Assembly (NCBI GenBank): GCA_947489925.1
Contig: CANLFK010000044.1
Coordinates: 1 to 13,682 of the forward strand
Length of the DNA stretch: 13,682 nt
Origin: Candidatus Caenarcanales bacterium
Lineage (GTDB): Bacteria; Cyanobacteriota; Vampirovibrionia; Caenarcaniphilales; Caenarcanaceae
Direction of reading: 5' to 3'
Positions within the stretch are counted from its first letter, which is position 1, and each line of letters opens with the position of its first letter. This document shows, piece after piece, positions 7,570 to 13,682 of this stretch. A program made the translations under genes and the position numbers. The notes beneath the pieces were generated by a model. That model did no database searches, was not told the DNA's origin, and worked only from the letters and a program-made list of their open reading frames with translations.

Positions 7570-8921
7570 GTCAGATTTTATTAGAGGCTGTAGCTATATT
7601 GTTAGCTATTTTACTAAATGGCTTATATGTTGCTGCTGAATTTAGTTTGGCTCGTTGTAGGCATTCTAAAGTTGAAAATATGGCTGCTAATGGTGGCTTG
7701 GCTGATAAGTTGCTATTGAGAGCTATAAATAGATTAAACGATTATATTTCTGCCGCTCAAGTTGGTATTACAATTGCAAGTTTAGTTTTAGGAGCTTTTG
7801 CTGAATCTTTTTTCTCGCATATTATTGATCCTTTTTTGATTTTAATTAATACTCCAGAGTTTGCTTTACATCCGATTTCTTTTATTTTAGCAATGGCTTT
7901 TGCAACTTATTTACATGTTGTAATTGGTGAATTTATACCGAAAACTTTAGCTTTACAATATCCAGAACAAATTGCCTTAGCAACCATTGTGCCATTAGAT
8001 TGGTCTTATCGTATTACAAAGCCTTTGGTCTGGATATTAAATACAACCGCTAATTCTCTTATTCATTTAATGGGAATTTCGGCTAATAATAATGTTACTT
8101 TGGCTTATAGCGAGGAGGAAATTAAACTTTTAATTAAAGAAAGCCAGAAAGAAGGTGTTATTGGTCAATCAGAGCAAGAAATGGTGAATAATGTCTTTGA
8201 ATTTACAGATACAGTTGCTAGAGAAGTTATGACACCAAGAACTGATATTATTGGAGTAGAGAGTAATTTCACTGTGACTAATGTGGTTGAAATAGCGGTT
8301 AAGGAAAAGGTTTCTAAAATTCCAATTTATAATGAAAATATTGATAATGTTATTGGGATGGTAGAGAACAGAGATTTATTAAAAGCTTTAAGCGAGAATA
8401 AAGGGAATTTAGCTATTTATGAATTTATGAAAGCTATTATTAAAGTGCCCGAAAATAAACCGATTGGGGATTTATTAACTGATTTTAAGAAAAAAAGATT
8501 ACAAATGGCAATTGTTTTGGATGAATTTGGCGGCACAGCTGGACTTGTAACTTTGGAAGATATTATTGAAGAATTAGTTGGTGATATACAAGATGAAGAT
8601 GAACCAGTAGAAGGACATATTATTAAATTAACCGAAAGAGCATATCTCATTGAGTCGAGAGTTTCAATTGCAGAAGTAAATCAGGTTTTGGATACTAGCT
8701 TTTCAGATGAACATTTTGATACAATTGGCGGTTTTGTTTTTGGTTTAATTGGTGAAGAGCCGCAAGTTGGAAATGAGGTTGAATTTGATAATTGGATTTT
8801 CCGAATTGAGAAATCAGAAAAAAAGAATATGTTAATTAAAGTTTGTTTTCAAGAAGCTATTTTAAAAAAAGAAGAATCTTTATTGGTTGAAAATAATATC
8901 TTAGAGTCCTCAGAATCATAA
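7566..8921 (+). CDS. CNNM-domain / CBS-pair / CorC_HlyC membrane protein (hemolysin-C or CorC-like, putative Mg/Co efflux)
   Basis: This 451-residue protein has the classic three-part layout. An N-terminal CNNM (DUF21) membrane domain covers about residues 1-190, with LYVAAEFSLARCRHSKVE just after the first helix and VVIGEFIPKTLAL before the last. A pair of CBS domains follows at about 206-335: the first begins near VMTPRTDIIG (MTPR at 222-225), and the second contains DEFGGTAGLVTLEDIIEELVGDI from 319. A CorC_HlyC domain ends the protein at about 350-430. Family members are linked to magnesium/cobalt export or magnesium homeostasis, with the CBS pair sensing nucleotide or Mg-ATP. The older hemolysin label is historical. 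The glutamate-rich tail after 430 is not conserved. All domains are complete. It follows purM on the same strand, with a possible promoter of its own. Confidence 0.95.
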   Translation: MSQILLEAVAILLAILLNGLYVAAEFSLARCRHSKVENMAANGGLADKLLLRAINRLNDYISAAQVGITIASLVLGAFAESFFSHIIDPFLILINTPEFALHPISFILAMAFATYLHVVIGEFIPKTLALQYPEQIALATIVPLDWSYRITKPLVWILNTTANSLIHLMGISANNNVTLAYSEEEIKLLIKESQKEGVIGQSEQEMVNNVFEFTDTVAREVMTPRTDIIGVESNFTVTNVVEIAVKEKVSKIPIYNENIDNVIGMVENRDLLKALSENKGNLAIYEFMKAIIKVPENKPIGDLLTDFKKKRLQMAIVLDEFGGTAGLVTLEDIIEELVGDIQDEDEPVEGHIIKLTERAYLIESRVSIAEVNQVLDTSFSDEHFDTIGGFVFGLIGEEPQVGNEVEFDNWIFRIEKSEKKNMLIKVCFQEAILKKEESLLVENNILESSES

Positions 8922-8973
8922 ATCTTGCCATAGTTTATTTATTGCTTGGAATCACTATGATATACATTACTTA

Positions 8974-9249
8974 ATGTGAGTTCGACAGATAAAAAACACA
9001 AAAAGCTTCTCAAGAATTCAAGTCTTAGCCCCCTAGGCTTACGCCATTCCCCGAAGGGGACACTCAATAAATCTGTTTGAAAATTTCCGTCTTCAAGGTC
9101 TAAATTCCCAACTCCACTCTCTAATAGCCCACTTTCAGGGGGTTTGGGGTGAAAAGACAAAATTCTTTAGCGAGAGACTTGCAATTGTGATTGCTTTAAA
9201 GTTTCGATTCAATCAGCATTTTCAGATTTTCTTTTCATCGAACTCACAT
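8974..9249. mobile_element. MITE-like non-autonomous element, 276 bp
   Basis: The ends are a perfect 12-bp inverted repeat: ATGTGAGTTCGA at 8974-8985 and TCGAACTCACAT at 9238-9249. They are bounded by a 6-bp direct repeat TACTTA at 8968-8973 and 9250-9255, as left by transposition. The interior holds no convincing gene and differs in base composition, with C/G-rich patches near 9028-9060 and 9110-9150. The longest internal frame (minus, 9160 down to 8939) runs out through the left end into flanking DNA and resembles no protein. A transposase supplied in trans would be needed. The element and its margins fill most of the 426-bp gap between the CorC-type gene and the 9348 gene. Confidence 0.65.
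9048..9060. repeat. Compact G/C hairpin inside the MITE-like element
   Basis: TCCCC-GAA-GGGGA is a 5-bp perfect stem with a tiny loop. On the minus strand it reads CCCCTTCGGGG, which can form the very stable C(UUCG)G tetraloop. It lies in the most G/C-rich part of an otherwise A/T-rich window. It may terminate or stabilise transcripts crossing the element. No clean U tract follows on either strand. Confidence 0.4.
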
Positions 9250-9288
9250 TACTTACATTTTCTCAAGTTTAAATTTAATAAGAAAATT

Positions 9289-9316
9289 TTGACAAATTAG
9301 TAATCTAACCTATAAA
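9289..9316 (+). promoter_or_regulatory. Strong sigma-70-like promoter of the 9348-mtnP pair
   Basis: TTGACA at 9289-9294 is a perfect -35 box. TATAAA at 9311-9316 (5 of 6 matches) follows after 16 bp. Transcription would start near 9323, about 25 bp before the ATG at 9348. The promoter lies 40 bp to the right of the MITE-like element, outside it. Confidence 0.6.
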
Positions 9317-9347
9317 TTTGAGTGAAAGTTTCTAATATTTAATATCT

Positions 9348-9713
9348 ATGAGTTTTCAAAATAATTCGCCCATTGGTGCTATTGCAGTCGCTGTAATTCT
9401 TGGTTTATCTGCTATTGTTTGCACTAATTTGATTAAATCAGGTATGCAAAATAGCCAATCTCATTTTGAATTCAAGCAAGAAGGACCAGTCTTTTTACGC
9501 TTTAATAAAAATAAAGGCGATATTTGTTATACTGGACTTGGACCAAATGGTAAATTTGTAACTGATTCTTGGCTTTGCATGGACGGAGATAAAACAAGAG
9601 AAGCTGAAATTATGACTAATAGTCCTTTTCAAGCTGGTAGTGCCGAAGCTCCCAAACCTAATGCTAAAAAAGCCAATTCAACAGACAAAAAGACAAAAAA
9701 AGAAGGTAAATAA
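9348..9713 (+). CDS. Small membrane-anchored protein of unknown function
   Basis: I do not recognise this 121-residue protein. A short polar N-terminus is followed by one hydrophobic segment at about residues 8-27 (PIGAIAVAVILGLSAIVC), which should act as an uncleaved anchor or signal segment. The Cys ending it does not have a lipobox (Val at -1), so a lipoprotein is unlikely. The middle part (about 40-85) is a compact polar region with two Cys in DICYTG and SWLCMD that could form a disulfide if exported. The last 30 residues are Ala/Lys-rich and end KKTKKEGK, probably disordered. It has a good promoter, and its stop is 5 bp before the mtnP start, so the two are surely co-transcribed; a role tied to MTA phosphorylase is not implied by this alone. 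No Shine-Dalgarno site is visible. Confidence 0.75.
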   Translation: MSFQNNSPIGAIAVAVILGLSAIVCTNLIKSGMQNSQSHFEFKQEGPVFLRFNKNKGDICYTGLGPNGKFVTDSWLCMDGDKTREAEIMTNSPFQAGSAEAPKPNAKKANSTDKKTKKEGK

Positions 9714-9718
9714 TTTTA

Positions 9719-10531
9719 ATGAGTAGTTTTCAAAGTTTAAATAAAGCTGAGATTGGTGTTTTCGGTGGTTCTGGTTTTTACAAATTTTTAGATAATGTTG
9801 AAGAAATAACCATTGAAACTCCTTTTGGAGCACCTAGCGATAAATATTTTGTTGGGAATATTGGCGATAAAAAAGTCGCTTTTCTGCCTAGACATGGACG
9901 CAATCATTCTATTCCACCTCAAAAAATCAATTATCAAGCTAATGTTTGGGGCATGAAGCAATTGGGCGTGCAAAGAATTATTTCGCCGTGTGCGGTTGGA
10001 AGCCTCCAAAAAGAAATTGCACCCGGTAGTTTTATGATTTTGGATCAATATGTAGACCGCACTAATAGTCGTATTGATACTTTTTATAATGGTCCAATTG
10101 CAACTCATGTTAGTGCCGCTGAACCTTATTCAGAAGAAATGCGTAAATTAGCAATTGAAGTAGCCCAAGATTTAAAGATTCCTTTTCATAAGTCTGGCAC
10201 TGTTGTTGTCATTCAAGGCCCTCGCTTCAGTAGTAAGTCTGAATCTATTTGGTTTAGTAAAATGGGCTGGGAAACAATTAATATGACTCAATATCCCGAA
10301 GTTCATTTGGCTAAAGAGCTTGAACTTGAAGTTTTGGGTATTGCTTTGGTAACTGATTATGATTGTGGCTTAGTTGGTGATGTTGAACCTGTAACGCATG
10401 AACAAGTTATGAAAGTTTTTGAAGCCAATTTAAGTAATTTAAGAGAATTTCTTTTTGCTTTAATTCAGAAATTACCTAGCTCTGAATCAGCTTGGAAAGG
10501 CAAAATCATTAGCTCTTCACGGTTTTTATAA
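9719..10531 (+). CDS. mtnP: S-methyl-5'-thioadenosine phosphorylase
   Basis: The enzyme splits methylthioadenosine with phosphate into adenine and 5-methylthioribose 1-phosphate, recycling a by-product of polyamine and SAM metabolism. It belongs to the PNP/MTAP trimeric family and, at 270 residues, has the usual length. Visible motifs are GVFGGSGFY at the N-terminus (phosphate loop, GGSG at 16-19), RHGRNHSIPP from 58, the NVWGMKQLGV helix followed by SPCAVGSL, IQGPRFSSKSE, INMTQYPE at 187-194 and TDYDCG with Asp213 and Asp215. The two Asp in TDYD favour adenine-type (MTA) substrates over the guanine/hypoxanthine specificity of PNP, where an Asn is typical. A GAAGG sits about 12 bp before the ATG, rather far for a Shine-Dalgarno site. 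It forms a two-gene unit with the small membrane protein upstream. Confidence 0.95.
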   Translation: MSSFQSLNKAEIGVFGGSGFYKFLDNVEEITIETPFGAPSDKYFVGNIGDKKVAFLPRHGRNHSIPPQKINYQANVWGMKQLGVQRIISPCAVGSLQKEIAPGSFMILDQYVDRTNSRIDTFYNGPIATHVSAAEPYSEEMRKLAIEVAQDLKIPFHKSGTVVVIQGPRFSSKSESIWFSKMGWETINMTQYPEVHLAKELELEVLGIALVTDYDCGLVGDVEPVTHEQVMKVFEANLSNLREFLFALIQKLPSSESAWKGKIISSSRFL

Positions 10532-10564
10532 ATTGAATATTGTTAAGAATTGTTAAATTTTTCC

Positions 10565-10593
10565 TTGACACATTCTTGATCTAAAGATTTAAT
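10565..10593 (+). promoter_or_regulatory. Sigma-70-like promoter of the 10628-nadC pair
   Basis: A perfect TTGACA at 10565-10570 is followed after 17 bp by TTTAAT at 10588-10593 (5 of 6 matches to TATAAT). This places the transcript start near 10600, just ahead of a GAGG ribosome-binding site at 10618-10621 and the ATG at 10628. Confidence 0.6.
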
Positions 10594-10627
10594 TAAGTAA
10601 ATTAATAGCTTTGCATTGAGGTAAAAT

Positions 10628-11644
10628 ATGCCATTAGACACTTGGTCAATAGTCTTGTCTCTTACATTATCAGTTTTTGCATTTTTGGTATTTTTGCTAG
10701 GAAGCAAGAAACTAGAATTGATTTTAATTGAGAAAAAAGTCGCTCCTGCTTCCAAAGAGGCTTTAGATGTTTTGATTAAAAACTTTTTGTCTTTTGGTGA
10801 TATTCCATCTAAGTCTAAGTTAATTTCAATTATGACAAGCTTGGCTCGCAAATATCAGATTCAGCTTTTGACCCATATGTCAATTCACAATGTTATTGAT
10901 AATTTAATTTATTATGTTATTTCAAATGATTTGCTTGATCCATACAAGAAAAAAGAAATAAGTGATAATTTAATCCGTTTAAAGCAAGAGCCAATCAGCT
11001 CTGAAGATTATTTGCAAATGTTGGCAGAAAATGAAGAAGCTCATTCATGGAAGCAAAAGTTAGCTTATTCACAATTGGCTCAAATTTTAATTGGATCTTC
11101 AGCTTTTATTATTGTTTTAGGAATTACGATTACACAATTTAGGAATTATTTGAATAATCAAGTTTTTTACTTAATGAATTGGTTTTTGGTTTCAGCGATT
11201 GGCTTTAGCGTTTTGGTAGCTTTTCAGTCTTTAATCACCATTTTGGCTCATCAGTCTTTAATCACCATTTTGGCTCAATTGGCTCAACAAAATAATACTA
11301 AAAACAATTTATCAAAAGAAACAATTAGTAATAATTCTTCAATTCCCCTCTTGAATTCAAGTAGCTTAAATAATAATCCTACGAATACGGTAATAACTAA
11401 TAATCAAATTGCTGAAAATAATAATCAAAAATTAAGAAGAAATTCGGTTAATCAACCTTTAATTACGCAGAAAACTGGAGTAAATCCTAATAAAAATTCT
11501 TCTTCAATGATGGAATTAGAAATTGATTCACTTGAGACTTTAAATAATACTCAAGTTACACAAAACAATAAAAAAACAAATACTAATTCTTTTAATGCAC
11601 CAATTGAAGATAATGCTCCTAATTCAGTTTTTGAAAGTATTTAA
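10628..11644 (+). CDS. Membrane protein of unknown function with an Asn-rich cytoplasmic-type tail
   Basis: I do not recognise this 338-residue protein. It has a hydrophobic segment at about 6-24, a helical, charged middle part (about 25-148) without clear motifs, two further hydrophobic segments at about 150-172 and 180-217, and a long low-complexity tail (218-338) rich in Asn, Ser, Thr and Gln, probably disordered. The second half of the last hydrophobic region contains a perfect 8-residue tandem repeat, QSLITILA at 200-207 and 209-216, encoded by a 27-bp DNA duplication. The start is supported by GAGG at 10618-10621 with 6 nt spacing, the clearest Shine-Dalgarno site in the window. Its stop is 17 bp before nadC, so both are probably one transcript. 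Three membrane segments with a soluble loop suggest a scaffold or sensor-like protein, but no function can be stated. Confidence 0.78.
   Translation: MPLDTWSIVLSLTLSVFAFLVFLLGSKKLELILIEKKVAPASKEALDVLIKNFLSFGDIPSKSKLISIMTSLARKYQIQLLTHMSIHNVIDNLIYYVISNDLLDPYKKKEISDNLIRLKQEPISSEDYLQMLAENEEAHSWKQKLAYSQLAQILIGSSAFIIVLGITITQFRNYLNNQVFYLMNWFLVSAIGFSVLVAFQSLITILAHQSLITILAQLAQQNNTKNNLSKETISNNSSIPLLNSSSLNNNPTNTVITNNQIAENNNQKLRRNSVNQPLITQKTGVNPNKNSSSMMELEIDSLETLNNTQVTQNNKKTNTNSFNAPIEDNAPNSVFESI
11225..11278 (+). repeat. 27-bp tandem duplication within the coding sequence
   Basis: Two adjacent copies, 11225-11251 and 11252-11278, differ only in their last base (T/A). Each encodes nine codons, QSLITILAH then QSLITILAQ, so the frame is kept. 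Near identity of the DNA points to a recent event. It lengthens the last hydrophobic segment by nine residues (about two and a half helical turns). Confidence 0.95.
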
Positions 11645-11661
11645 CGCAATAGTTTTAAATT

Positions 11662-12537
11662 ATGCCTAATACTATTGAGTCTGATATTTTTAAAGAAAGT
11701 ATAAAATTAGCTCTCAGAGAAGATTTAGAACCATTTGGTGATATAACAAGTTTAGCTTTTAAGGATTCATGGATTAATAAAAACTTAAAGCTAAAAGTCA
11801 AAGCCAGAAATAGTTCTGGAATAATGAGCGGTTTGGGGTTTGCAAATTGGGTTTATACTTATTTGTGTCCAAGCATTAAAATTATTCCTAAAAAACAAAA
11901 TGGCGAAAGTTTTAAAGCATATGAAGAATTGATTGAAATTGAAGGATCAATTGATTATATTTTAAAAGGTGAAAGAATTTTTTTAAACCTTTTGCAAAGA
12001 GCGATTTCAATTGCCACTTATACTAATCAATTTGTACAAACTATTCAGCCAAATTCTATTACCAAAATACTTGATACTCGTAAAACAACACCTTGCTTTC
12101 GTGAATTAGAAAAAGCGGCTGTCAGAGATGGAGGAGGATTAAATCATCGTTATAATTTAGCCACTGGAATTTTAATTAAAGATAATCATATAGCCGCTTT
12201 AGGAGGAAATATTGAGCTGGCTTTAAAATTGGCAAAAGAAAAAGCTCCTTATTTGACCAAAATTGAAATTGAAATTGATAGTTTTGAGCAATTAGAAAGA
12301 ATTTTAAAACTTCCGCTTAGATTGAAGCCAGATATTGTTTTATTAGATAATTTTGAAATTGTAAACTTAGAGAAAGCTTTAAAAATGATTGATTCTAGTT
12401 TATTAACAGAAGTAAGTGGTGGCGTAAATTTAACTAATATAAAGTCAATTGCTGATTTAAAGCCAGATTTCATTTCAATTGGCTCATTAACTCAAAATAC
12501 TCCAAGTATTGATATTGGTTTAGATTTTTTATTTTGA
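11662..12537 (+). CDS. nadC: Nicotinate-nucleotide pyrophosphorylase (quinolinate phosphoribosyltransferase, carboxylating)
   Basis: NadC joins quinolinate and PRPP to give nicotinate mononucleotide, CO2 and pyrophosphate, the step where de novo NAD synthesis meets the shared pathway. At 291 residues it has the normal length. Visible are the N-terminal REDLEPFGDITS, the GERIFLNLLQRAISIAT helix, the substrate-binding DTRKTTP at 138-144, AAVRDGGGLNHR, IKDNH at 172-176, EIEIDSFEQL, DIVLLDNF and the phosphate-binding EVSGGVNLTNI and ISIGSLTQ blocks of the barrel. All active-site arginine, lysine and histidine motifs are present. The common PG after TRKT is PC here, a small variation. No Shine-Dalgarno site is visible. 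Its last 9 bp overlap the end of the convergent fliK-like gene. nadA and nadB are not in the window. Confidence 0.96.
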   Translation: MPNTIESDIFKESIKLALREDLEPFGDITSLAFKDSWINKNLKLKVKARNSSGIMSGLGFANWVYTYLCPSIKIIPKKQNGESFKAYEELIEIEGSIDYILKGERIFLNLLQRAISIATYTNQFVQTIQPNSITKILDTRKTTPCFRELEKAAVRDGGGLNHRYNLATGILIKDNHIAALGGNIELALKLAKEKAPYLTKIEIEIDSFEQLERILKLPLRLKPDIVLLDNFEIVNLEKALKMIDSSLLTEVSGGVNLTNIKSIADLKPDFISIGSLTQNTPSIDIGLDFLF

Positions 12538-13131
12538 ATTCTTATTTTTTTCTTTTGAATTATTATTTTGGCTTTGCACTGACTGGATTTTCAGGCTTTT
12601 TATTTTAATATTATATTTAGCTAAATTATCTTTTAGGGTTTGTAGCTGGGAGTTTAAAATTTGAGTTGCTTGTGCTGAACCGATAATTTGAGCAGTAATC
12701 GAAGAATTTGAAGCATCATATTGAATTGATAATTGTTCAATTGGTTCACCAGCTGGCATTTTTAAATTTAGGCTTGAATTTTGTGAATTTATATTTAATT
12801 GAATATGATCTTCTCCTTCTTCTGACAAATAAAGTTTTGAATTATCCGTGTAAATCAAAGGATTTTTTGGTTCGATAATTGGTGCGGTTAATAAATTAAA
12901 GCTTGGTATTTGTCCGCTCAAAGAGTCAATCCAATCATTTATATCAAATTCTTCTTCAATATTTTTTTCGGGTTGGTCTTTTTGTTTTAAAGTTAATTCT
13001 AAATATTTTTCAAAAGGAATAATTGGTTCAGCAGACTTAGTTTTGGACTGAGTATTAATTGAATTAACTGAGATTTCTTTATTTAGTGCCGGATTTGAAC
13101 TAATTAATATTTCAGTTTTCGAGTTCTCCAT
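12529..13131 (-). CDS. fliK: FliK-like flagellar hook-length control protein (short)
   Basis: FliK is exported through the flagellar type III system, measures the hook and switches export from hook to filament subunits. The call rests on a C-terminal stretch (about residues 115-185), LNLKMPAGEPIEQLSIQYD followed by ITAQIIGSAQATQILNSQLQ and LKDNLAKYNIKIKSLKIQ. Its strand-strand-helix-strand pattern of P.G....L.I, I.A......A...L...L..L...L and I.V..L.V matches the Flg_hook (FliK C-terminal) domain. The N-terminal half is polar, Ser/Asn/Glu-rich and unstructured-looking, as in other FliK proteins, and the C-terminus ends in an Asn/Lys-rich tail. At 200 residues it is shorter than the usual 350-450. 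Position supports the call: it starts 20 bp inside the end of fliJ, the same fliJ-fliK order as in enterobacteria. The start has no Shine-Dalgarno site, so coupling to fliJ translation is likely. Similarity is moderate. Confidence 0.6.
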   Translation of the reverse strand: MENSKTEILISSNPALNKEISVNSINTQSKTKSAEPIIPFEKYLELTLKQKDQPEKNIEEEFDINDWIDSLSGQIPSFNLLTAPIIEPKNPLIYTDNSKLYLSEEGEDHIQLNINSQNSSLNLKMPAGEPIEQLSIQYDASNSSITAQIIGSAQATQILNSQLQTLKDNLAKYNIKIKSLKIQSVQSQNNNSKEKNKNSK

Positions 13132-13561
13132 TTTTTTCTTGGTTTTGGCGTCTCATGGTTAGGGCTAATTCATTAAATTCCTTTTCTTCAGCTTTTAATT
13201 CATTGAAGAGAAAAAGTTTTTTTTGCTTATCTTTATGTTTTTTTAATACTTCTGTTTTTTGCTGAGCCTCAATCATTTTTTCTTTTACAATTTCTAAGGC
13301 TTTTTCTGCCTCAATAATTTCTTCTTCCAAAATATCTTTCTGGCTTTTTAGGTAATTCAGCCTATTTAAATAAAGAATTGGAGCAGTTAAGCCATCTGGT
13401 TTACTTAATTGATTTTGCGTTTCGGATTGCTCAACTTTATTTTCGGCTAATTTTTGCTGTAGCTTTTTTACAATTGCAATTGCTTCTTGAAAGTCGGTTT
13501 TAGCTTTTTCTAATTCTTGCTCTCTTAACTCTAAAACTCTTTCTAAGCGATATTTAAACAT
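13112..13561 (-). CDS. fliJ: Flagellar export chaperone FliJ
   Basis: FliJ is a small coiled-coil protein that binds the export ATPase FliI and the gate protein FlhA and links ATP hydrolysis to flagellar protein export on the cytoplasmic side. The 149-residue product has the normal length and begins FKYRLERVLELREQELEKAK, the typical FliJ opening. It is almost entirely heptad-like helix rich in Glu, Lys, Gln and Leu, with a YLNRLNYL segment in the middle and EEKEFNELALTMRRQ near the end, matching the family's conserved C-terminal E.DE.A..R pattern. The ATG at 13561 has no Shine-Dalgarno site. The last 20 bp overlap the fliK-like gene. It lies 50 bp after the end of another gene on the same strand, where fliI would be expected. 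Confidence 0.88.
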   Translation of the reverse strand: MFKYRLERVLELREQELEKAKTDFQEAIAIVKKLQQKLAENKVEQSETQNQLSKPDGLTAPILYLNRLNYLKSQKDILEEEIIEAEKALEIVKEKMIEAQQKTEVLKKHKDKQKKLFLFNELKAEEKEFNELALTMRRQNQEKNGELEN

Positions 13562-13578
13562 TTTTAGTCAATAAAATT

Positions 13579-13607
13579 ATTATAAATTTAAGTTTAACTG
13601 ATTTAAA
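13579..13607 (-). promoter_or_regulatory. Possible promoter in front of fliJ
   Basis: On the minus strand a perfect TATAAT lies at 13584-13579, 17 bp after TTTAAA (13607-13602), a weak -35 match (4 of 6). It is 18 bp from the fliJ ATG, which leaves a very short leader. Read-through from the upstream flagellar gene may be the main source of transcript. Confidence 0.3.
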
Positions 13608-13611
13608 AAAT

Positions 13612-13682
13612 TCATTTGAATAACTCTTCTAAATTTGATTTATCAATAAATATTTCCGTGGCACTTTTAAACTGATCGAGAC
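13612..13682 (-). CDS. C-terminal end of a gene entering from the right (identity unclear, fliI by position)
   Basis: On the minus strand a frame runs from the window edge to TGA at 13614-13612. It encodes 22 residues that include LDQFKSATEIFIDKSNLEEL. The other two frames in this stretch stop early. The codon pattern resembles its neighbours. In many genomes the gene before fliJ is fliI, the export ATPase, but these last residues carry no diagnostic motif, so the identity rests on position alone. Confidence 0.45.
   Translation of the reverse strand, partial: LDQFKSATEIFIDKSNLEELFK

Noticed and set aside
8417..8650. Minus-strand frame within the CorC-type gene.
   Set aside because: It is antisense to the conserved second CBS domain; a shadow of that gene.
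8939..9160. A 73-residue minus-strand frame inside the MITE-like element.
   Set aside because: It crosses the element's left end into flanking DNA, has odd composition (Pro/Gly/Arg patches from the G/C-rich core) and resembles no protein family.
9348..9431. Lipoprotein signal ending at the Cys after the hydrophobic segment of the 121-residue protein.
   Set aside because: The residue before the Cys is Val, and the sequence does not fit the lipobox, which needs a small residue there.
9788..10108. Minus-strand frame within mtnP.
   Set aside because: It is antisense to conserved MTA phosphorylase motifs.
10543..10851. Minus-strand frame covering the promoter region and start of the 10628 gene.
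   Set aside because: The plus strand here has a good promoter, a ribosome site and a longer frame; the minus frame has no supporting signals.
12249..12473. Minus-strand frame within nadC.
   Set aside because: It is antisense to conserved NadC barrel segments.
1..13682. CRISPR array, tRNA or rRNA genes.
   Set aside because: No regularly spaced repeats, cloverleaf-like segments or ribosomal RNA sequence were seen on either strand by eye.

Overview
The window is a strongly A/T-rich bacterial chromosome segment. It carries housekeeping genes (purM, nadC, mtnP, a superoxide dismutase, a CorC-type protein) and the edge of a flagellar operon (fliJ, a fliK-like gene). Few starts have a Shine-Dalgarno motif; the one clear case is GAGG at 10618-10621. 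The mix of flagellar genes, very high A/T, scarce Shine-Dalgarno sites and a glycerol-1-phosphate dehydrogenase remnant would fit an uncultured lineage such as the Melainabacteria/Margulisbacteria side of Cyanobacteria. That assignment is a guess from gene content only, with no phylogenetic test.

Layout. 1-3006 (+): a large type IIG-like restriction-modification methyltransferase that enters from the left. Its frame is broken (or programmed to slip -1) at an A8 run at 2454-2461. 3035-3966 (+): a decayed pair, the first 25 or so codons of a NagD/AraL-type HAD phosphatase fused out of frame to an AraM-type glycerol-1-phosphate dehydrogenase that lacks its N-terminus. 4098-6339 (-): a Mn-type superoxide dismutase and, upstream of it on the same strand, a polytopic membrane protein resembling GT-C glycosyltransferases. 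6405-8921 (+): purM, then a CNNM/CBS/CorC_HlyC membrane protein. 8974-9249: a 276-bp MITE-like element with 12-bp terminal inverted repeats and a 6-bp target duplication, sitting next to a consensus-like promoter. 9348-10531 (+): a small membrane-anchored protein followed 5 bp later by MTA phosphorylase. 10628-12537 (+): a membrane protein with an Asn-rich tail and a 27-bp tandem duplication, then nadC. 12529-13682 (-): a fliK-like gene, fliJ and the last codons of another gene, transcribed toward nadC and overlapping its 3' end by 9 bp.

Working together. fliJ and the fliK-like gene overlap by 20 bp and look like one flagellar export/hook-length unit. The 9348 gene and mtnP, and the 10628 gene and nadC, are tightly spaced pairs, each behind a good sigma-70-like promoter. 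No single new defence or metabolic system is evident. The most notable items are the slippery A8 site in the restriction-modification gene, the HAD/G1P dehydrogenase deletion scar, and the MITE-like element. No tRNA, rRNA or CRISPR array was seen.
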